Below are positions 10,777 through 21,800 of a stretch of DNA of 64,000 bases, piece by piece. How positions within the stretch are numbered: the stretch's first letter is position 1; every line of letters starts with the position of its first letter. The stretch comes from Azospirillum thermophilum (GTDB lineage Bacteria; Pseudomonadota; Alphaproteobacteria; Azospirillales; Azospirillaceae): positions 1,193,501 through 1,257,500 of the forward strand of contig NZ_CP029353.1 of the NCBI RefSeq assembly GCF_003130795.1. The letters run 5' to 3'. A model generated the notes under the pieces. That model did not search any database. It was given only the letters and a program-made list of their open reading frames with translations, and was not told where the DNA came from. The position numbers and the translations under genes were made by a program.

Positions 10777-11645
10777 ATGACACGCCTGCTGCTCGGCGCC
10801 ACCCTGGCGGGGCGCTGGTCCTGTGGCCCGCCCTGACGCCGGCGCTGGCCGCCGATCCCTGTGCCGAGGGGCTCGACCGGCTGGGCCAGCGCATCGCCGC
10901 CCTGGAGGCCGCCGGCCCGCAGATCCCGGCGGCGGTGACGCCGCAGGAGACGGCCCAGCTCCGCGCCCTGCAGCAGGTTGCCCAGCGCACCGCCCAGGCG
11001 GGCAACGCGCAGGGCTGCGCCGTGATCCTCGCCCAGGCCGAGGCGCTTCAGCGCGCCATCGGGAAGCCGCGCGTCGTCGCGGCGGAGGACCTGCAGCGCG
11101 CCACGCTGCGCGGTTCCGACGGCGAGCAGGTGGGCAAGGTGTCCGAACTGGTCGTCGATCCGACGACCGGCCGCGTCGCCTATGCGGTGGTGGAGCTGAG
11201 CGGCTTCCTCGGCCTCAGCGAGCGGCACTTCCCGGTTCCCTGGGCCCTGTTCCAGCCGTCCGGCGACGGGTACGTGCTGAACGTCCCGAAGGACCGCCTG
11301 ACGGGAGCGCCGCAGTTCACCAGCTCCAACCGGCCGGACATGAGCGACCGCCAGTGGGCGATGGCGCTCCACACCTATTACGGCGTCCCGCCCTACTGGG
11401 TGCAGGACGGCGCCGCGCTGGCCGCCGCCGGCGCGATGCCGGGCGGGAACGGTGCCGCCCCTGCGGCGTTGCAACAGGAGGTCCAGCGACTGTCGCAGGA
11501 GGTGGACCGGCTGAACGGCGAACTGGCGCAGGCCCACGGCGGCCCGGGCCCGGCGGATGGCCCGGCTGCCGGATCGAGCGGCGGCGAGGCGCCGCCCTCC
11601 GGTGCGGCGGGCAATGCGCCGTCCCCGCCCGCCGCCAACCAATAG
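10777..11645 (+). CDS. Exported PRC-barrel domain protein (one frame break)
   Basis: The start is ATG 10777 behind GGAGGAG. The signal peptide MTRLLLGATLAGALVLWPAL is only read if one G is restored in the run at 10809-10812; the corrected protein has 289 residues. After the signal peptide comes a helical region, then a PRC-barrel at about residues 105-175 (LRGSDGEQVGKVSELVVDP, GRVAYAVVELSGFLGLSERHFPVPW). The C-terminal segment is rich in Ala, Gly and Pro. PRC-barrel proteins of this kind are often stress-induced. The upstream GGAAC-N17-TGTT motif fits that, but the function is unknown. Confidence 0.75.
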
Positions 11646-11680
11646 AGCCGGACCCCTCGCTCCGGACATGGAGGAACAGC

Positions 11681-12070
11681 ATGGCACTTTCTCATCTTCC
11701 CGACCTGCACGACCGCATGATCAACGTCGGCCATACCGAGCGGCTGGTGTCGCTGGTCGGCGGCGGCCTGCTCGCCGTGCTCGGCATGCGGCGCCCGACC
11801 GCCTCCGGCGCGATGCTGGCGCTGGCCGGCGGCGCGCTGGTGGCGCGCGGGCTGACCGGCTATTGTCCGGTCAAGGAAATGCTCGGCGGGCACGCCCACG
11901 ACCGCCGGGCCATACCGTCCCAGGACGTCGAGGAGGGGCGCGACCAGTTCTCGCGCCATCCCGGCGACATCTACGGCGAGTGCGACGACCGCGAGCGGGT
12001 CGACGAGGCGTCCGAGGAGTCCTTCCCGGCCAGCGATCCCCCCTCCTTCACGCCGGGCGTGGCGCGCTGA
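11681..12070 (+). CDS. Small membrane protein, YgaP-type/DUF2892-like
   Basis: A 129-residue protein with two closely spaced hydrophobic stretches (LVSLVGGGLLAVLGM and AMLALAGGALVARGLTGYCPV, about residues 22-62). This is the pattern of the DUF2892 / YgaP-like inner membrane family, including the conserved TGYCPV ending. The C-terminal half is charged and acidic. GGAGGAA precedes the ATG. It follows the PRC-barrel gene by 35 bases and may share its control. Confidence 0.7.
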   Translation: MALSHLPDLHDRMINVGHTERLVSLVGGGLLAVLGMRRPTASGAMLALAGGALVARGLTGYCPVKEMLGGHAHDRRAIPSQDVEEGRDQFSRHPGDIYGECDDRERVDEASEESFPASDPPSFTPGVAR

Positions 12071-12483
12071 GCGGCGGCGACCGGGCCGGGAGGGCCGGGC
12101 CGGGAGCGATGCGGCCGGGAGCGATGCGGCCGGGACAGGGCTCCCGGCCGGCCCCCGCCGCAGCCACGGGAAAGATACCGGATCGGTCGCGAGGCCAACA
12201 GTGGAGGTGACGCCGGGTCGCTCCAGTCCAGGTCAGCGGACGACGTACACATATCATCGACTTCTGTTGTACATTGCTCTATGTCAATTTCATTTCAATA
12301 TTAATGGGTTGATCGAGATCTGCGGCTGGTTTAGTGTGCACTGCACAAAGGATGGCGCGGGATGGTCCGGCGACAGGCCGTTTTCCTGAATGGTCTTGCC
12401 GAACCGCCGGCCCGCGATGAGCGACGCCTGTCTCATCTCAGGCCATCCCATACCAGGCCACCCAAACCTCAGGATTGCCCGTC
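12071..12483. other. Non-coding stretch between the membrane protein gene and fabI
   Basis: 413 bases without a convincing gene. A 15-bp tandem repeat (unit GCCGGGAGCGATGCG, about 2.5 copies) occupies 12099-12135. From about 12240 to 12345 the DNA is clearly AT-richer than its surroundings and probably contains the fabI promoter, though I could not fix a -35/-10 pair. A 62-codon frame across it has no ribosome-binding site or normal codon use. Confidence 0.5.
12099..12135. repeat. 15-bp tandem repeat, about 2.5 copies
   Basis: The unit GCCGGGAGCGATGCG occurs twice in direct succession, followed by GCCGGGA. It lies just after the stop of the small membrane protein gene. It has no obvious role. 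Confidence 0.7.
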
Positions 12484-13269
12484 ATGACCACGATCATTCC
12501 CGCCGCCGCGACGCTGGAAGGCAAGAAGGGGCTCGTCCTCGGCATCGCCAACGACCAGTCGATCGCCTGGGGCTGCGCCCGCGCCTTCCGCGCGCTGGGT
12601 GCCGAGCTTGCGGTCAGCTACCTGAACGAAAAGGCCAAGCCGCACGTCGAGCCGCTGGCCCTGCAGCTCGAGGCGCCGATCTTCGAGCCGGTGGACGTCA
12701 CCGCCGAAGGCCAGCTCAAGGCGATGTTCGACCGGATCGAAAAGGAGTGGGGCAAGCTGGACTTCGCCCTGCACTCCATCGCCTTCGCGCCGAAGGAGGA
12801 TCTGCACGGCCGCGTCGTCGACTGCTCGCGCGAAGGGTTCCAGAAGGCGATGGACGTCTCCTGCCACTCCTTCATCCGCATGGCCCGCTATGCCGAGCCG
12901 CTGATGAAGGACGGCGGCACGCTGTTCACCATGTCCTACTTCGGCGCCAACCGCGTGGTCGACAATTACGGCGTCATGGGGCCGGTCAAGGCTGCGCTGG
13001 AGGCCTGCGTGCGCTATCTGGCGGCGGAGCTGGGCCCCAAGCGCATCCGCGTCCACGCCATCTCCCCCGGTCCGATCAAGACCCGCGCGGCCTCCGGCAT
13101 CGCCCATTTCGACGAGCTGCTGAACAAGGCGACGGAGCGGGCGCCGGAAGGGCGCCTCGTCACCATCGAGGAGGTCGGCTACACCACCGCCTTCCTCGCC
13201 ACCGACGGGGCCAAGGGCATCACCGGCGACACCACCTACGTCGACTGCGGCTACTCCATCATCGGTTGA
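12484..13269 (+). CDS. fabI: Enoyl-[acyl-carrier-protein] reductase (NADH)
   Basis: A 261-residue short-chain dehydrogenase-like reductase catalysing the last step of each fatty-acid elongation round. FabI hallmarks are the nucleotide-binding segment GIANDQSIAWG, SYLNEKAKP, FALHSIAFAPKEDL, and the catalytic pattern NYGVMGPVKAALE with Tyr and Lys six residues apart. VDCGYSIIG at the C-terminus is also typical. The start is taken as ATG 12484 with CAGGA upstream; a TTG three codons earlier is possible. This is the target of triclosan-type inhibitors. Confidence 0.95.
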   Translation: MTTIIPAAATLEGKKGLVLGIANDQSIAWGCARAFRALGAELAVSYLNEKAKPHVEPLALQLEAPIFEPVDVTAEGQLKAMFDRIEKEWGKLDFALHSIAFAPKEDLHGRVVDCSREGFQKAMDVSCHSFIRMARYAEPLMKDGGTLFTMSYFGANRVVDNYGVMGPVKAALEACVRYLAAELGPKRIRVHAISPGPIKTRAASGIAHFDELLNKATERAPEGRLVTIEEVGYTTAFLATDGAKGITGDTTYVDCGYSIIG

Positions 13270-13288
13270 TCGGCCGGTCCGGCGGGCA

Positions 13289-13318
13289 CGGGGCGGGGGC
13301 GGCGGCGCCTCCGCCCCG
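13289..13318 (+). terminator. Possible terminator after fabI
   Basis: CGGGGCGG at 13289-13296 pairs with CCGCCCCG at 13311-13318, and the stem can be extended inward by a few pairs. There is no T-run, so intrinsic termination is uncertain. Confidence 0.4.
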
Positions 13319-13362
13319 TCCGTCCGCGATGCGCCGGCCCTGCCGGCCCCGCCGGACGGGTG

Positions 13363-13375
13363 CGTCAAATTGACG
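13363..13375. promoter_or_regulatory. Palindrome upstream of the hemerythrin gene
   Basis: CGTCAAATTGACG is a palindrome with a single central base, about 90 bases before the chosen start. It could be an operator for an oxygen- or redox-responsive regulator, but it does not match the FNR consensus (TTGAT-N4-ATCAA). Confidence 0.35.
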
Positions 13376-13466
13376 TGTGACGCCGCAAGCTGTTCAGACT
13401 CCCTGGTATGACCACCATAATGGCGCAAACGCCCTCTCATGGGGCACTGGGGAGGCCGGGTGGGGC

Positions 13467-13877
13467 ATGGGTGCCATCCATTGGCGGCGGCAGCTTAGCG
13501 TCGGCCAGCCGTCCATCGACGAAGACCACAAGCATCTGATCGGCTATCTGAACGAGCTGGACGCCGCTCTCGCCAGTGCGAAGTTCCAGCCCGTGCGCGT
13601 CGCCAAGATCCTGATGAAGCTCCTGGAATACACCAAGGAGCATTTCGCGCGCGAGGAACGGATCATGCAGATGGTCCATTACCCGCGCTATGAGGACCAT
13701 GTCCGGCAGCATCACGAGGCGGTGAAGGCGATCAACGACCTGTCGCTGCAGTTCTCCAGCGACCCGACGCACCACAACGCCGAGCGGCTCTACAAGTTCA
13801 CCGCCGACTGGCTGGTCCACCACATCATCATGCAGGACACCCAGCTCACCCCCTATGTGCGCGGGGTGTGGGCGTAG
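13467..13877 (+). CDS. Bacteriohemerythrin
   Basis: A 136-residue O2-binding di-iron protein when started at ATG 13467 (MGAIHWRRQLSVGQPSIDEDH), which matches the usual N-terminus; a longer frame reaches back to 13377. The iron ligands are in the expected order: IDEDHKHL, KEHFAREER, YEDHVRQHHE and WLVHHIIMQD. Such proteins carry or sense oxygen in microaerobic and motile bacteria. A palindrome lies upstream. serB is convergent 19 bases downstream. Confidence 0.92.
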   Translation: MGAIHWRRQLSVGQPSIDEDHKHLIGYLNELDAALASAKFQPVRVAKILMKLLEYTKEHFAREERIMQMVHYPRYEDHVRQHHEAVKAINDLSLQFSSDPTHHNAERLYKFTADWLVHHIIMQDTQLTPYVRGVWA

Positions 13878-13896
13878 CGGCGCAGGCGGCCGGCCC

Positions 13897-14805
13897 TCAG
13901 GCCGCGGCGGCGCCCGCGACGATCTCGCCCGCCCGGTAGCCCTGGGCGAACAGCAGGGCGGTCAGGTCGCCGTGGTCGACCCGGGCGCGCGCCTCCGCCG
14001 CGACGGCCGGCTTGGCATGGAAGGCGACGCCGAGGCCGGCGGCCAGCAGCATCGGCAGGTCGTTGGCGCCGTCGCCGACCGCCATGGTCTCCGCCATCGG
14101 GACGCGGTGGTCGCCGGCGTAGCTCAGCAGGGACTGCAGCTTGCTGTCCTTGTCCAGGATCGGCTCCACCACCCGGCCGGTCAGCAGGCCGTCCGCCACC
14201 TCAAGCATGTTGCCGCGGTCGTCGTCGAAGCCGATCCAGCTCCGCACCCGGCTGGTGAAGCAGCGGAAGCCGCCGGACACCAGGACGCAGACGGCGCCGT
14301 TGGCCCGCATCGTCGCCACCAGCTCGGCCGCTCCCGGCATCAGGGTGGCGCGCTGCCACACCTCGTCCAGCACCTGCTCCTTCAGCCCCTTCAGCAGGGC
14401 GACCCGCTCGCGCACCGCCGCCTTGAAGTCGATCTCGCCGTTCATCGCGCGGGCGGTGATGGCGGCGATGTGCTCCTTCAGCCCGACATAGTCGCCCAGC
14501 TCGTCCAGCAGCTCCTGCCGGATGATGGTCGATTCCATGTCGGCGACCAGCAGACGCTTGCGCCGGGTGGCGGCGGGCTGGGCGATCACGTCCACCGGGG
14601 TGTCCCCCAGCGCGTGGCGCACCGCCGCCTCCGCCTGCTCCGGCGCCAGATTGCCGAAGGGCAGGTCGCAGGCCGTGCCGGGGGCCAGCCAGTCGGGGGC
14701 CACGGTGTCCGCGCCCAGCGACTGCAGCGCGGCGCGGGCCGCGGCGACCGCATCCTCCTCGAGCGTGACGGTCCGGGGAGCGATCAGCGTGGCGACGGCG
14801 TTCAT
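13897..14805 (-). CDS. serB: Phosphoserine phosphatase
   Basis: A 302-residue HAD-family phosphatase that makes L-serine from phosphoserine. The nucleophile motif is read as ADMESTII: the usual first aspartate is followed by MES, the form seen in proteobacterial SerB. The motifs VCVLVSGGFRCFTSRV, DKDSKLQSLL and AVGDGANDLPML complete the HAD core. The first 80 residues form the variable regulatory part. The start is ATG at 14805. The gene is convergent with the hemerythrin gene and divergent from miaA. Confidence 0.93.
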   Translation of the reverse strand: MNAVATLIAPRTVTLEEDAVAAARAALQSLGADTVAPDWLAPGTACDLPFGNLAPEQAEAAVRHALGDTPVDVIAQPAATRRKRLLVADMESTIIRQELLDELGDYVGLKEHIAAITARAMNGEIDFKAAVRERVALLKGLKEQVLDEVWQRATLMPGAAELVATMRANGAVCVLVSGGFRCFTSRVRSWIGFDDDRGNMLEVADGLLTGRVVEPILDKDSKLQSLLSYAGDHRVPMAETMAVGDGANDLPMLLAAGLGVAFHAKPAVAAEARARVDHGDLTALLFAQGYRAGEIVAGAAAA

Positions 14806-14964
14806 GGCGGGCGTGTCCTGCGGCGGGAGGATGCTGCGCCGCTCCCTAGCACAGCGGCGGGGTCCGGTCCAATGAAGTGTCGTCGCAAGCGCCGGTGCGA
14901 GATTCCGCTTGGTCCGGCCGCCGGTTGATGGTGACTCTCGCCGCAGTTCCAGGGGGCCGGATTC

Positions 14965-15993
14965 ATGAGCGAACAGACCGAGCACGGGCAGGGCGGGTAC
15001 GAACGGACGGACGTGGTCGTCATCGGCGGGCCGACCGCCTCGGGCAAATCCGGCATGGCGCTGGACATCGCCGAGGCGTTCGGCGGCACCGTCGTCAATG
15101 CCGACAGCATGCAGCTCTACGCCGACCTGTCGGTGCTGACCGCCCGGCCGGGGCCGGAGGATCTGGCGCGCGTGCCGCACCGGCTCTATGGCGTGCTGCC
15201 GGCGGCGGAGCGAGGGTCGGCCGCGCGCTGGCGCGACATGGCGCTGGCGGAGATCGCGGCGGCGCGGGCGGCTGGTCGGTTGCCGGTGGTGGTCGGCGGC
15301 ACCGGCCTCTATCTGCGCGCCCTGATGCAGGGGTTGAGCGCGGTTCCCGCCATCCCGGAGGAGGTCCGGCGGGCCGCCCATGCCCGCCTCGCCGAGCTGG
15401 GCGGCGAGGCCTTCCGGGCGGAGCTGGTCGCCCGCGATCCCGACAGTGCGCGGCTGCATGCCGGGGACACCACCCGCCTGACCCGCGCCTGGGAGGTGCT
15501 GGAGGCGACCGGCCGGCCGCTGTCGCACTGGCAGGCGGCGACCGCCCAGGGGGCGCCGGAGGGGCTGCGCTTCCACGTCGTCGTCATCGACCCGCCGCGG
15601 GACGCGCTCTACGCCAACTGCGACCGCCGCTTCGACCTGATGATCGGGCAGGGTGCGCTGGAGGAGGTCCGCCACCTCGACGCCCTGCAGCGGGAGCAGC
15701 GGCTCGCCCCCGACCTGCCGGTGCTGAAGGCGCTCGGCGTGCCGGAACTGCGCCGCCACCTGCACGGCGAGCTGCCGCTGGAGGCGGCGGTGGAGCTCGC
15801 GAAACAGTCGACGCGACGCTACGCCAAGCGGCAGGTCACCTGGTTCCGCCACCAGCTTTCGAATAGTTCGCCTGTTCCGCAATCGCATGGCAGCCATACG
15901 GTGCCGCATGTGCACCGCAGCACGGGATTGTACTTTTCTTCCGCCGGCCGCAATGCAATTCTCGCCCACCTAAATACGGCTTTGCGCCGCTGA
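14965..15993 (+). CDS. miaA: tRNA dimethylallyltransferase
   Basis: A 342-residue enzyme that prenylates A37 of tRNAs reading codons that start with U. The P-loop is IGGPTASGKS; the DMAPP/substrate motifs NADSMQLYADLSVLTARP and VVGGTGLYLRALMQGL follow, and RYAKRQVTWFRHQ marks the end of the conserved fold. About 40 further residues after that are unlike the usual short C-terminus and are encoded by AT-richer DNA; that segment could instead hold the promoter of the next gene. The stop is 20 bases before the aminotransferase start. Confidence 0.94.
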   Translation: MSEQTEHGQGGYERTDVVVIGGPTASGKSGMALDIAEAFGGTVVNADSMQLYADLSVLTARPGPEDLARVPHRLYGVLPAAERGSAARWRDMALAEIAAARAAGRLPVVVGGTGLYLRALMQGLSAVPAIPEEVRRAAHARLAELGGEAFRAELVARDPDSARLHAGDTTRLTRAWEVLEATGRPLSHWQAATAQGAPEGLRFHVVVIDPPRDALYANCDRRFDLMIGQGALEEVRHLDALQREQRLAPDLPVLKALGVPELRRHLHGELPLEAAVELAKQSTRRYAKRQVTWFRHQLSNSSPVPQSHGSHTVPHVHRSTGLYFSSAGRNAILAHLNTALRR

Positions 15994-16013
15994 ATGCGTT
16001 GGAGGACCCGAGC

Positions 16014-17222
16014 GTGACGGTTGATTGGGCACATGTGTTCGCTGGCCGCGTCGGCGGCATGACGGCTTCGGAAATTCGCGAACTGCTGAAGCTGATCGAC
16101 CGGCCCGAAATCATCTCCTTCGCCGGCGGCATTCCCGATCCCGACTTCTTCCCCACCGCCGCCATCGCGCGGGCCTACGAGAAGATCTTCCAGTCCAACA
16201 CCGGGGCCGGCGGTGCGCTGCAGTATTCGATCAGCGAGGGCTTCACCCCGCTGCGCGAGTGGATCTGCGCCTATATGGGCCGGCTGGGCGTCGAGGTCGG
16301 GCTGGACGGCGTGCTGGTGACCAGCGGGTCGCAGCAGGCGCTGGAGTTCGTCGGCAAGCTGCTGATCGGCCCGGGCGACAAGGTGGTGGTGACGCGGCCG
16401 ACCTATCTCGGCGCGCTGCAGGCCTTCTCGCCCTACGAGCCGACCTACGTCTCCGTCCCGATGGACGAGGAGGGGCCGGAACTGGCGGCGCTGGAGGCGG
16501 CGCTGGCCGAGAAGCCGAAGTTCTTCTATCTCGTCCCCGACTTCCAGAACCCGAACGGCACCACCGTCTCGCTGGCGCGGCGCGAGGCCATCCTCGACCT
16601 GTGCGTCAAGGCCGGCGTGCCGATCGTCGAGGACACCGCCTATTCGGAGCTGCGCTACGAGGGCGAGACGATCCCCTGCATCGCGGCGCTCGACGCGGCG
16701 CGCAACGGCGGCCATCTCAGCCACGTCATCTATTGCGGCACCTTCTCCAAGACCATGGTGCCGGCCTTCCGCATCGGCTGGGTCAATGCCGCGCCGGAGG
16801 TCATCAACCGGCTGGTGCTGATGAAGCAGGCCGGCGACCTGCATTGCAGCACCATCAACCAGATCGTGCTGCACGACATCGTCTCCTCGATCTTCGAGAC
16901 GCACGTGAAGCACCTGCGCGCCCAGTACAAGGAGCGGCGCGACGCCATGCTGGCCGCGCTGGCGGAGTTCGCCCCGCCGGGCGTCACCTGGACCAAGCCG
17001 GAAGGCGGCATGTTCGTCTGGCTGGAACTGCCGGAGGGCGTCAACGGCACGGCGCTGCTGGAGCGGGCGATCAAGGAGGCCAACGTCGCCTTCGTCCCCG
17101 GCTCGGCCTTCCATGCCGACCGCTCGGGGCAGAACACGCTGCGCCTCAGCTTCTCCGTCACCAAGCCGGAGCGCATCCGCGAAGGCGTGCGCCGCCTGTG
17201 CAACCTGCTGAAGACCGGCTGA
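16014..17222 (+). CDS. PLP-dependent aminotransferase (2-aminoadipate/LysN type)
   Basis: A 402-residue fold-type I aminotransferase. The start is GTG at 16014, with GGAGGA seven bases upstream. Conserved features are ISFAGGIPDPDFFP near the N-terminus, QYSISEGFTPLREW, VTSGSQQALEFVGKLL, PDFQNPNGTT, and the lysine segment GTFSKTMVPAFRIGWV, where the Lys binds PLP. The PLP arginine is in LRLSFS near the end. The subgroup acts on 2-aminoadipate, aromatic or branched-chain keto acids; its place before ilvBHC favours an amino-acid biosynthetic role, but the substrate cannot be fixed. Confidence 0.88.
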   Translation: MTVDWAHVFAGRVGGMTASEIRELLKLIDRPEIISFAGGIPDPDFFPTAAIARAYEKIFQSNTGAGGALQYSISEGFTPLREWICAYMGRLGVEVGLDGVLVTSGSQQALEFVGKLLIGPGDKVVVTRPTYLGALQAFSPYEPTYVSVPMDEEGPELAALEAALAEKPKFFYLVPDFQNPNGTTVSLARREAILDLCVKAGVPIVEDTAYSELRYEGETIPCIAALDAARNGGHLSHVIYCGTFSKTMVPAFRIGWVNAAPEVINRLVLMKQAGDLHCSTINQIVLHDIVSSIFETHVKHLRAQYKERRDAMLAALAEFAPPGVTWTKPEGGMFVWLELPEGVNGTALLERAIKEANVAFVPGSAFHADRSGQNTLRLSFSVTKPERIREGVRRLCNLLKTG

Positions 17223-17265
17223 TCCCGGACGGGAGCCGGCCGTCCGGGCAACCGGACGTCTTCGA

Positions 17266-17295
17266 GGGCGACCGGCTGCGGCCGGCCGCCCTTTT
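17266..17295 (+). terminator. Intrinsic terminator after the aminotransferase gene
   Basis: GGGCGACCGG pairs with CCGGCCGCCC (one mismatch) around CTGCGG, followed directly by CTTTTCGTTT. It lies about 45 bases after the stop. Confidence 0.65.
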
Positions 17296-17386
17296 CGTTT
17301 GTGCGCATCGTGCGTGTGATGATCCAGGACGCGCAACATTCGGAAAAACTGCGGCAAAAAAGCTTTTCGAACATTCGCGAAATGGG

Positions 17387-17534
17387 TTGACCACCACCAC
17401 GGATTTTGACTAGGGTGCCCGTCCCGGTTCCGGTCGTGCGGGCTTAAGCCCTTGTTTTTGCCGGCCGGAATGGTGAACGCGATGAACCGGGCTCCCTTGG
17501 GAGAGGGGGCCCATCCCGAAGAAGGTCGTGAGCT
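17387..17534 (+). promoter_or_regulatory. ilvB promoter and leader
   Basis: TTGACC at 17387-17392 and TAGGGT at 17411-17416 are 18 bases apart and look like a strong alphaproteobacterial promoter. The leader then carries GGGCTTAAGCCC followed by TTGTTTTT (17440-17459), shaped like a small intrinsic terminator, and later a GGGCTCCC/GGGGGCCC hairpin. CCCG just after the -10 could pair with the left arm of the first hairpin, so an attenuation-type switch is conceivable. No leader peptide rich in Ile, Leu or Val is present. Confidence 0.5.
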
Positions 17535-19298
<1,764 letters not shown>

Positions 19299-19335
19299 TC
19301 GGTTGCCGGCGACGACTCCAGGGGAAATGGGAATC

Positions 19336-19842
19336 ATGGAAGAGAAGATCGAGAAGCACACCATCGCCGTGCTGGTGGACAACGAGCCCGGCGTGCTGGC
19401 CCGCGTGATCGGCCTGTTCTCCGGCCGCGGCTACAACATCGAAAGCCTGACGGTGGCGGAGGTGAACAACGCCGACCACCTGTCGCGCATCACGCTGGTG
19501 ACCTCGGGCACCCGCATGATCATCGAGCAGATCAAGGCGCAGCTCAGCCGGCTGGTGCCGGTCCACCGCGTTCTCGACCTGACCGACGAGGGCCCGTCGG
19601 TGGAGCGCGAGCTCGCCCTGCTGAAGGTCGCCGGCACCGGCGAGAAGCGCATCGAGGCGCTGCGGCTGGCCGACATCTTCAAGGCGAAGGTCGTCGACGC
19701 CACCCTGACCTCCTTCGTGTTCGAGCTGACCGGCACGACGGCCGAGGTCGACGACTTCGTCGGGCTGATGTCGCAGCTCGGCCTCGTCGAGGCCAGCCGC
19801 ACCGGCGTCGTCGCCATGTCCAAGGGAGCGGCGGGCCTCTGA
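19336..19842 (+). CDS. ilvH: Acetolactate synthase small (regulatory) subunit
   Basis: 168 residues. The N-terminal ACT domain (HTIAVLVDNEPGVLARVIGLFSGRGYNIESL, given here only as its start and end landmarks HTIAVLVDNEPG and GRGYNIESL) gives valine feedback control. The C-terminal domain contains VELALLKVA-like and FVFELTGT segments. The start is ATG 19336; ATG 19327, three codons earlier and closer to AGGGGAA, is an alternative. It pairs with IlvB to form the holoenzyme. Confidence 0.94.
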   Translation: MEEKIEKHTIAVLVDNEPGVLARVIGLFSGRGYNIESLTVAEVNNADHLSRITLVTSGTRMIIEQIKAQLSRLVPVHRVLDLTDEGPSVERELALLKVAGTGEKRIEALRLADIFKAKVVDATLTSFVFELTGTTAEVDDFVGLMSQLGLVEASRTGVVAMSKGAAGL

Positions 19843-19938
19843 GCCCGGCCGGTCATCGGCCCATGTCGCGAATCCGCCCGGCCTCGTCTAGGATGACGGG
19901 GCCGGGATGACGGGCAGGCGCGCGCAGGGGAGGCGGTC

Positions 19939-20199
19939 ATGAAGATGTTGTCGATCGAAGAGGCCCAGGGCCAGCTCGCCAAGCTCGCCGAGGAGGCGCA
20001 GCGGGGCGAGGAGATCGTGCTCACCAGCCAGGGTACTCCGGTGCTGCGGCTCGTTCCCGAGTCCGGTCCGGCCAGGGACCGCAAGGATCCGCAGGCCGTG
20101 CGCGCTTTTCTGGACGACCTTGAGGAAGGCATGAGCATCGGCGAACGGAACTGGACGCGCGATGATATCTATGAGGAGCGTCTGAAGAGATTCCGATGA
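19939..20199 (+). CDS. Phd/YefM-type antitoxin
   Basis: An 86-residue protein with the Phd fold at its N-terminus: LSIEEAQGQLAKLAEEAQRGEEIVLT, then GTPVLRLVP. The C-terminal half (RDDIYEERLKRFR) is the part expected to bind the toxin. GGGAGG precedes the ATG, and the stop overlaps the toxin start by four bases. It would neutralise the PIN toxin and repress its own promoter. The module lies between ilvH and ilvC on the same strand. Confidence 0.88.
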   Translation: MKMLSIEEAQGQLAKLAEEAQRGEEIVLTSQGTPVLRLVPESGPARDRKDPQAVRAFLDDLEEGMSIGERNWTRDDIYEERLKRFR

Positions 20200-20648
20200 A
20201 GGTCATGTTCGACAGCAACATCCTCCTCTACGCTTATGACCACAGCGGGGAATTCCATCGGACCGCCTCGCGGGATCTCCTGAAGCGGGCCTTGAGTCGC
20301 GACAGCGTGCTGACCCTGCAAAGCCTGGGTGAATTCTACTGGGTCGCCAAGCGCAAGCAGCGCGCGACGGAAGACCGGATCGCGCGCGCCTTGGCCAACC
20401 TGCGCCGCATGTTTCCCGTTGTCGCGGCGGATGAGGAGTGTTTCGACGCCGCCGTTTCCGTCGCACGCGACCACGGCATCCCGTTCTGGGACGCGCTGCT
20501 TTGGGCCACTGCCCAGAAGGCCGGATGCGACGTCCTGTTTTCCGAGGACTATCAGGATGGCCGCAAGCTCGGGCGCGTGACCATCGTCGATCCATTTAAG
20601 ATCGAGAACCGCGATTTCCTTGACGTAGCCCTGCCGCCGGTGGAGTAA
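20196..20648 (+). CDS. PIN-domain toxin (VapC-like ribonuclease)
   Basis: A 150-residue PIN-domain protein, presumably an Mg-dependent RNase. The acidic active-site residues are visible in order: MFDSNILLYAYD at the N-terminus, SLGEFYWV near residue 45, FWDALLWATAQ near 98 and LFSEDYQDG near 115. Translational overlap with the antitoxin supports a toxin-antitoxin pair. The 3' end is 54 bases before ilvC, so transcription of ilvC may run through the module. Confidence 0.88.
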   Translation: MKVMFDSNILLYAYDHSGEFHRTASRDLLKRALSRDSVLTLQSLGEFYWVAKRKQRATEDRIARALANLRRMFPVVAADEECFDAAVSVARDHGIPFWDALLWATAQKAGCDVLFSEDYQDGRKLGRVTIVDPFKIENRDFLDVALPPVE

Positions 20649-21722
<1,074 letters not shown>

Positions 21723-21744
21723 CCGCCTCTCCGGGCGGTCGGCA

Positions 21745-21776
21745 AAAAGGCGCGTCCCGCGGGGCGCGCCTTTCTT
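21745..21776 (+). terminator. Intrinsic terminator after ilvC
   Basis: AAAGGCGCG and CGCGCCTTT pair around a GC-rich loop, followed by CTTGTT. It ends the ilv cluster and faces the 3' end of the opposite-strand adaptor gene. Confidence 0.8.
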
Positions 21777-21800
21777 GTTCGTACGGCGGACGCGGGGGCG

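Noticed and set aside
12201..12389. 62-codon frame in the AT-rich gap before fabI
   Set aside because: No ribosome-binding site, odd composition, no recognisable pattern; the region is better read as promoter DNA.
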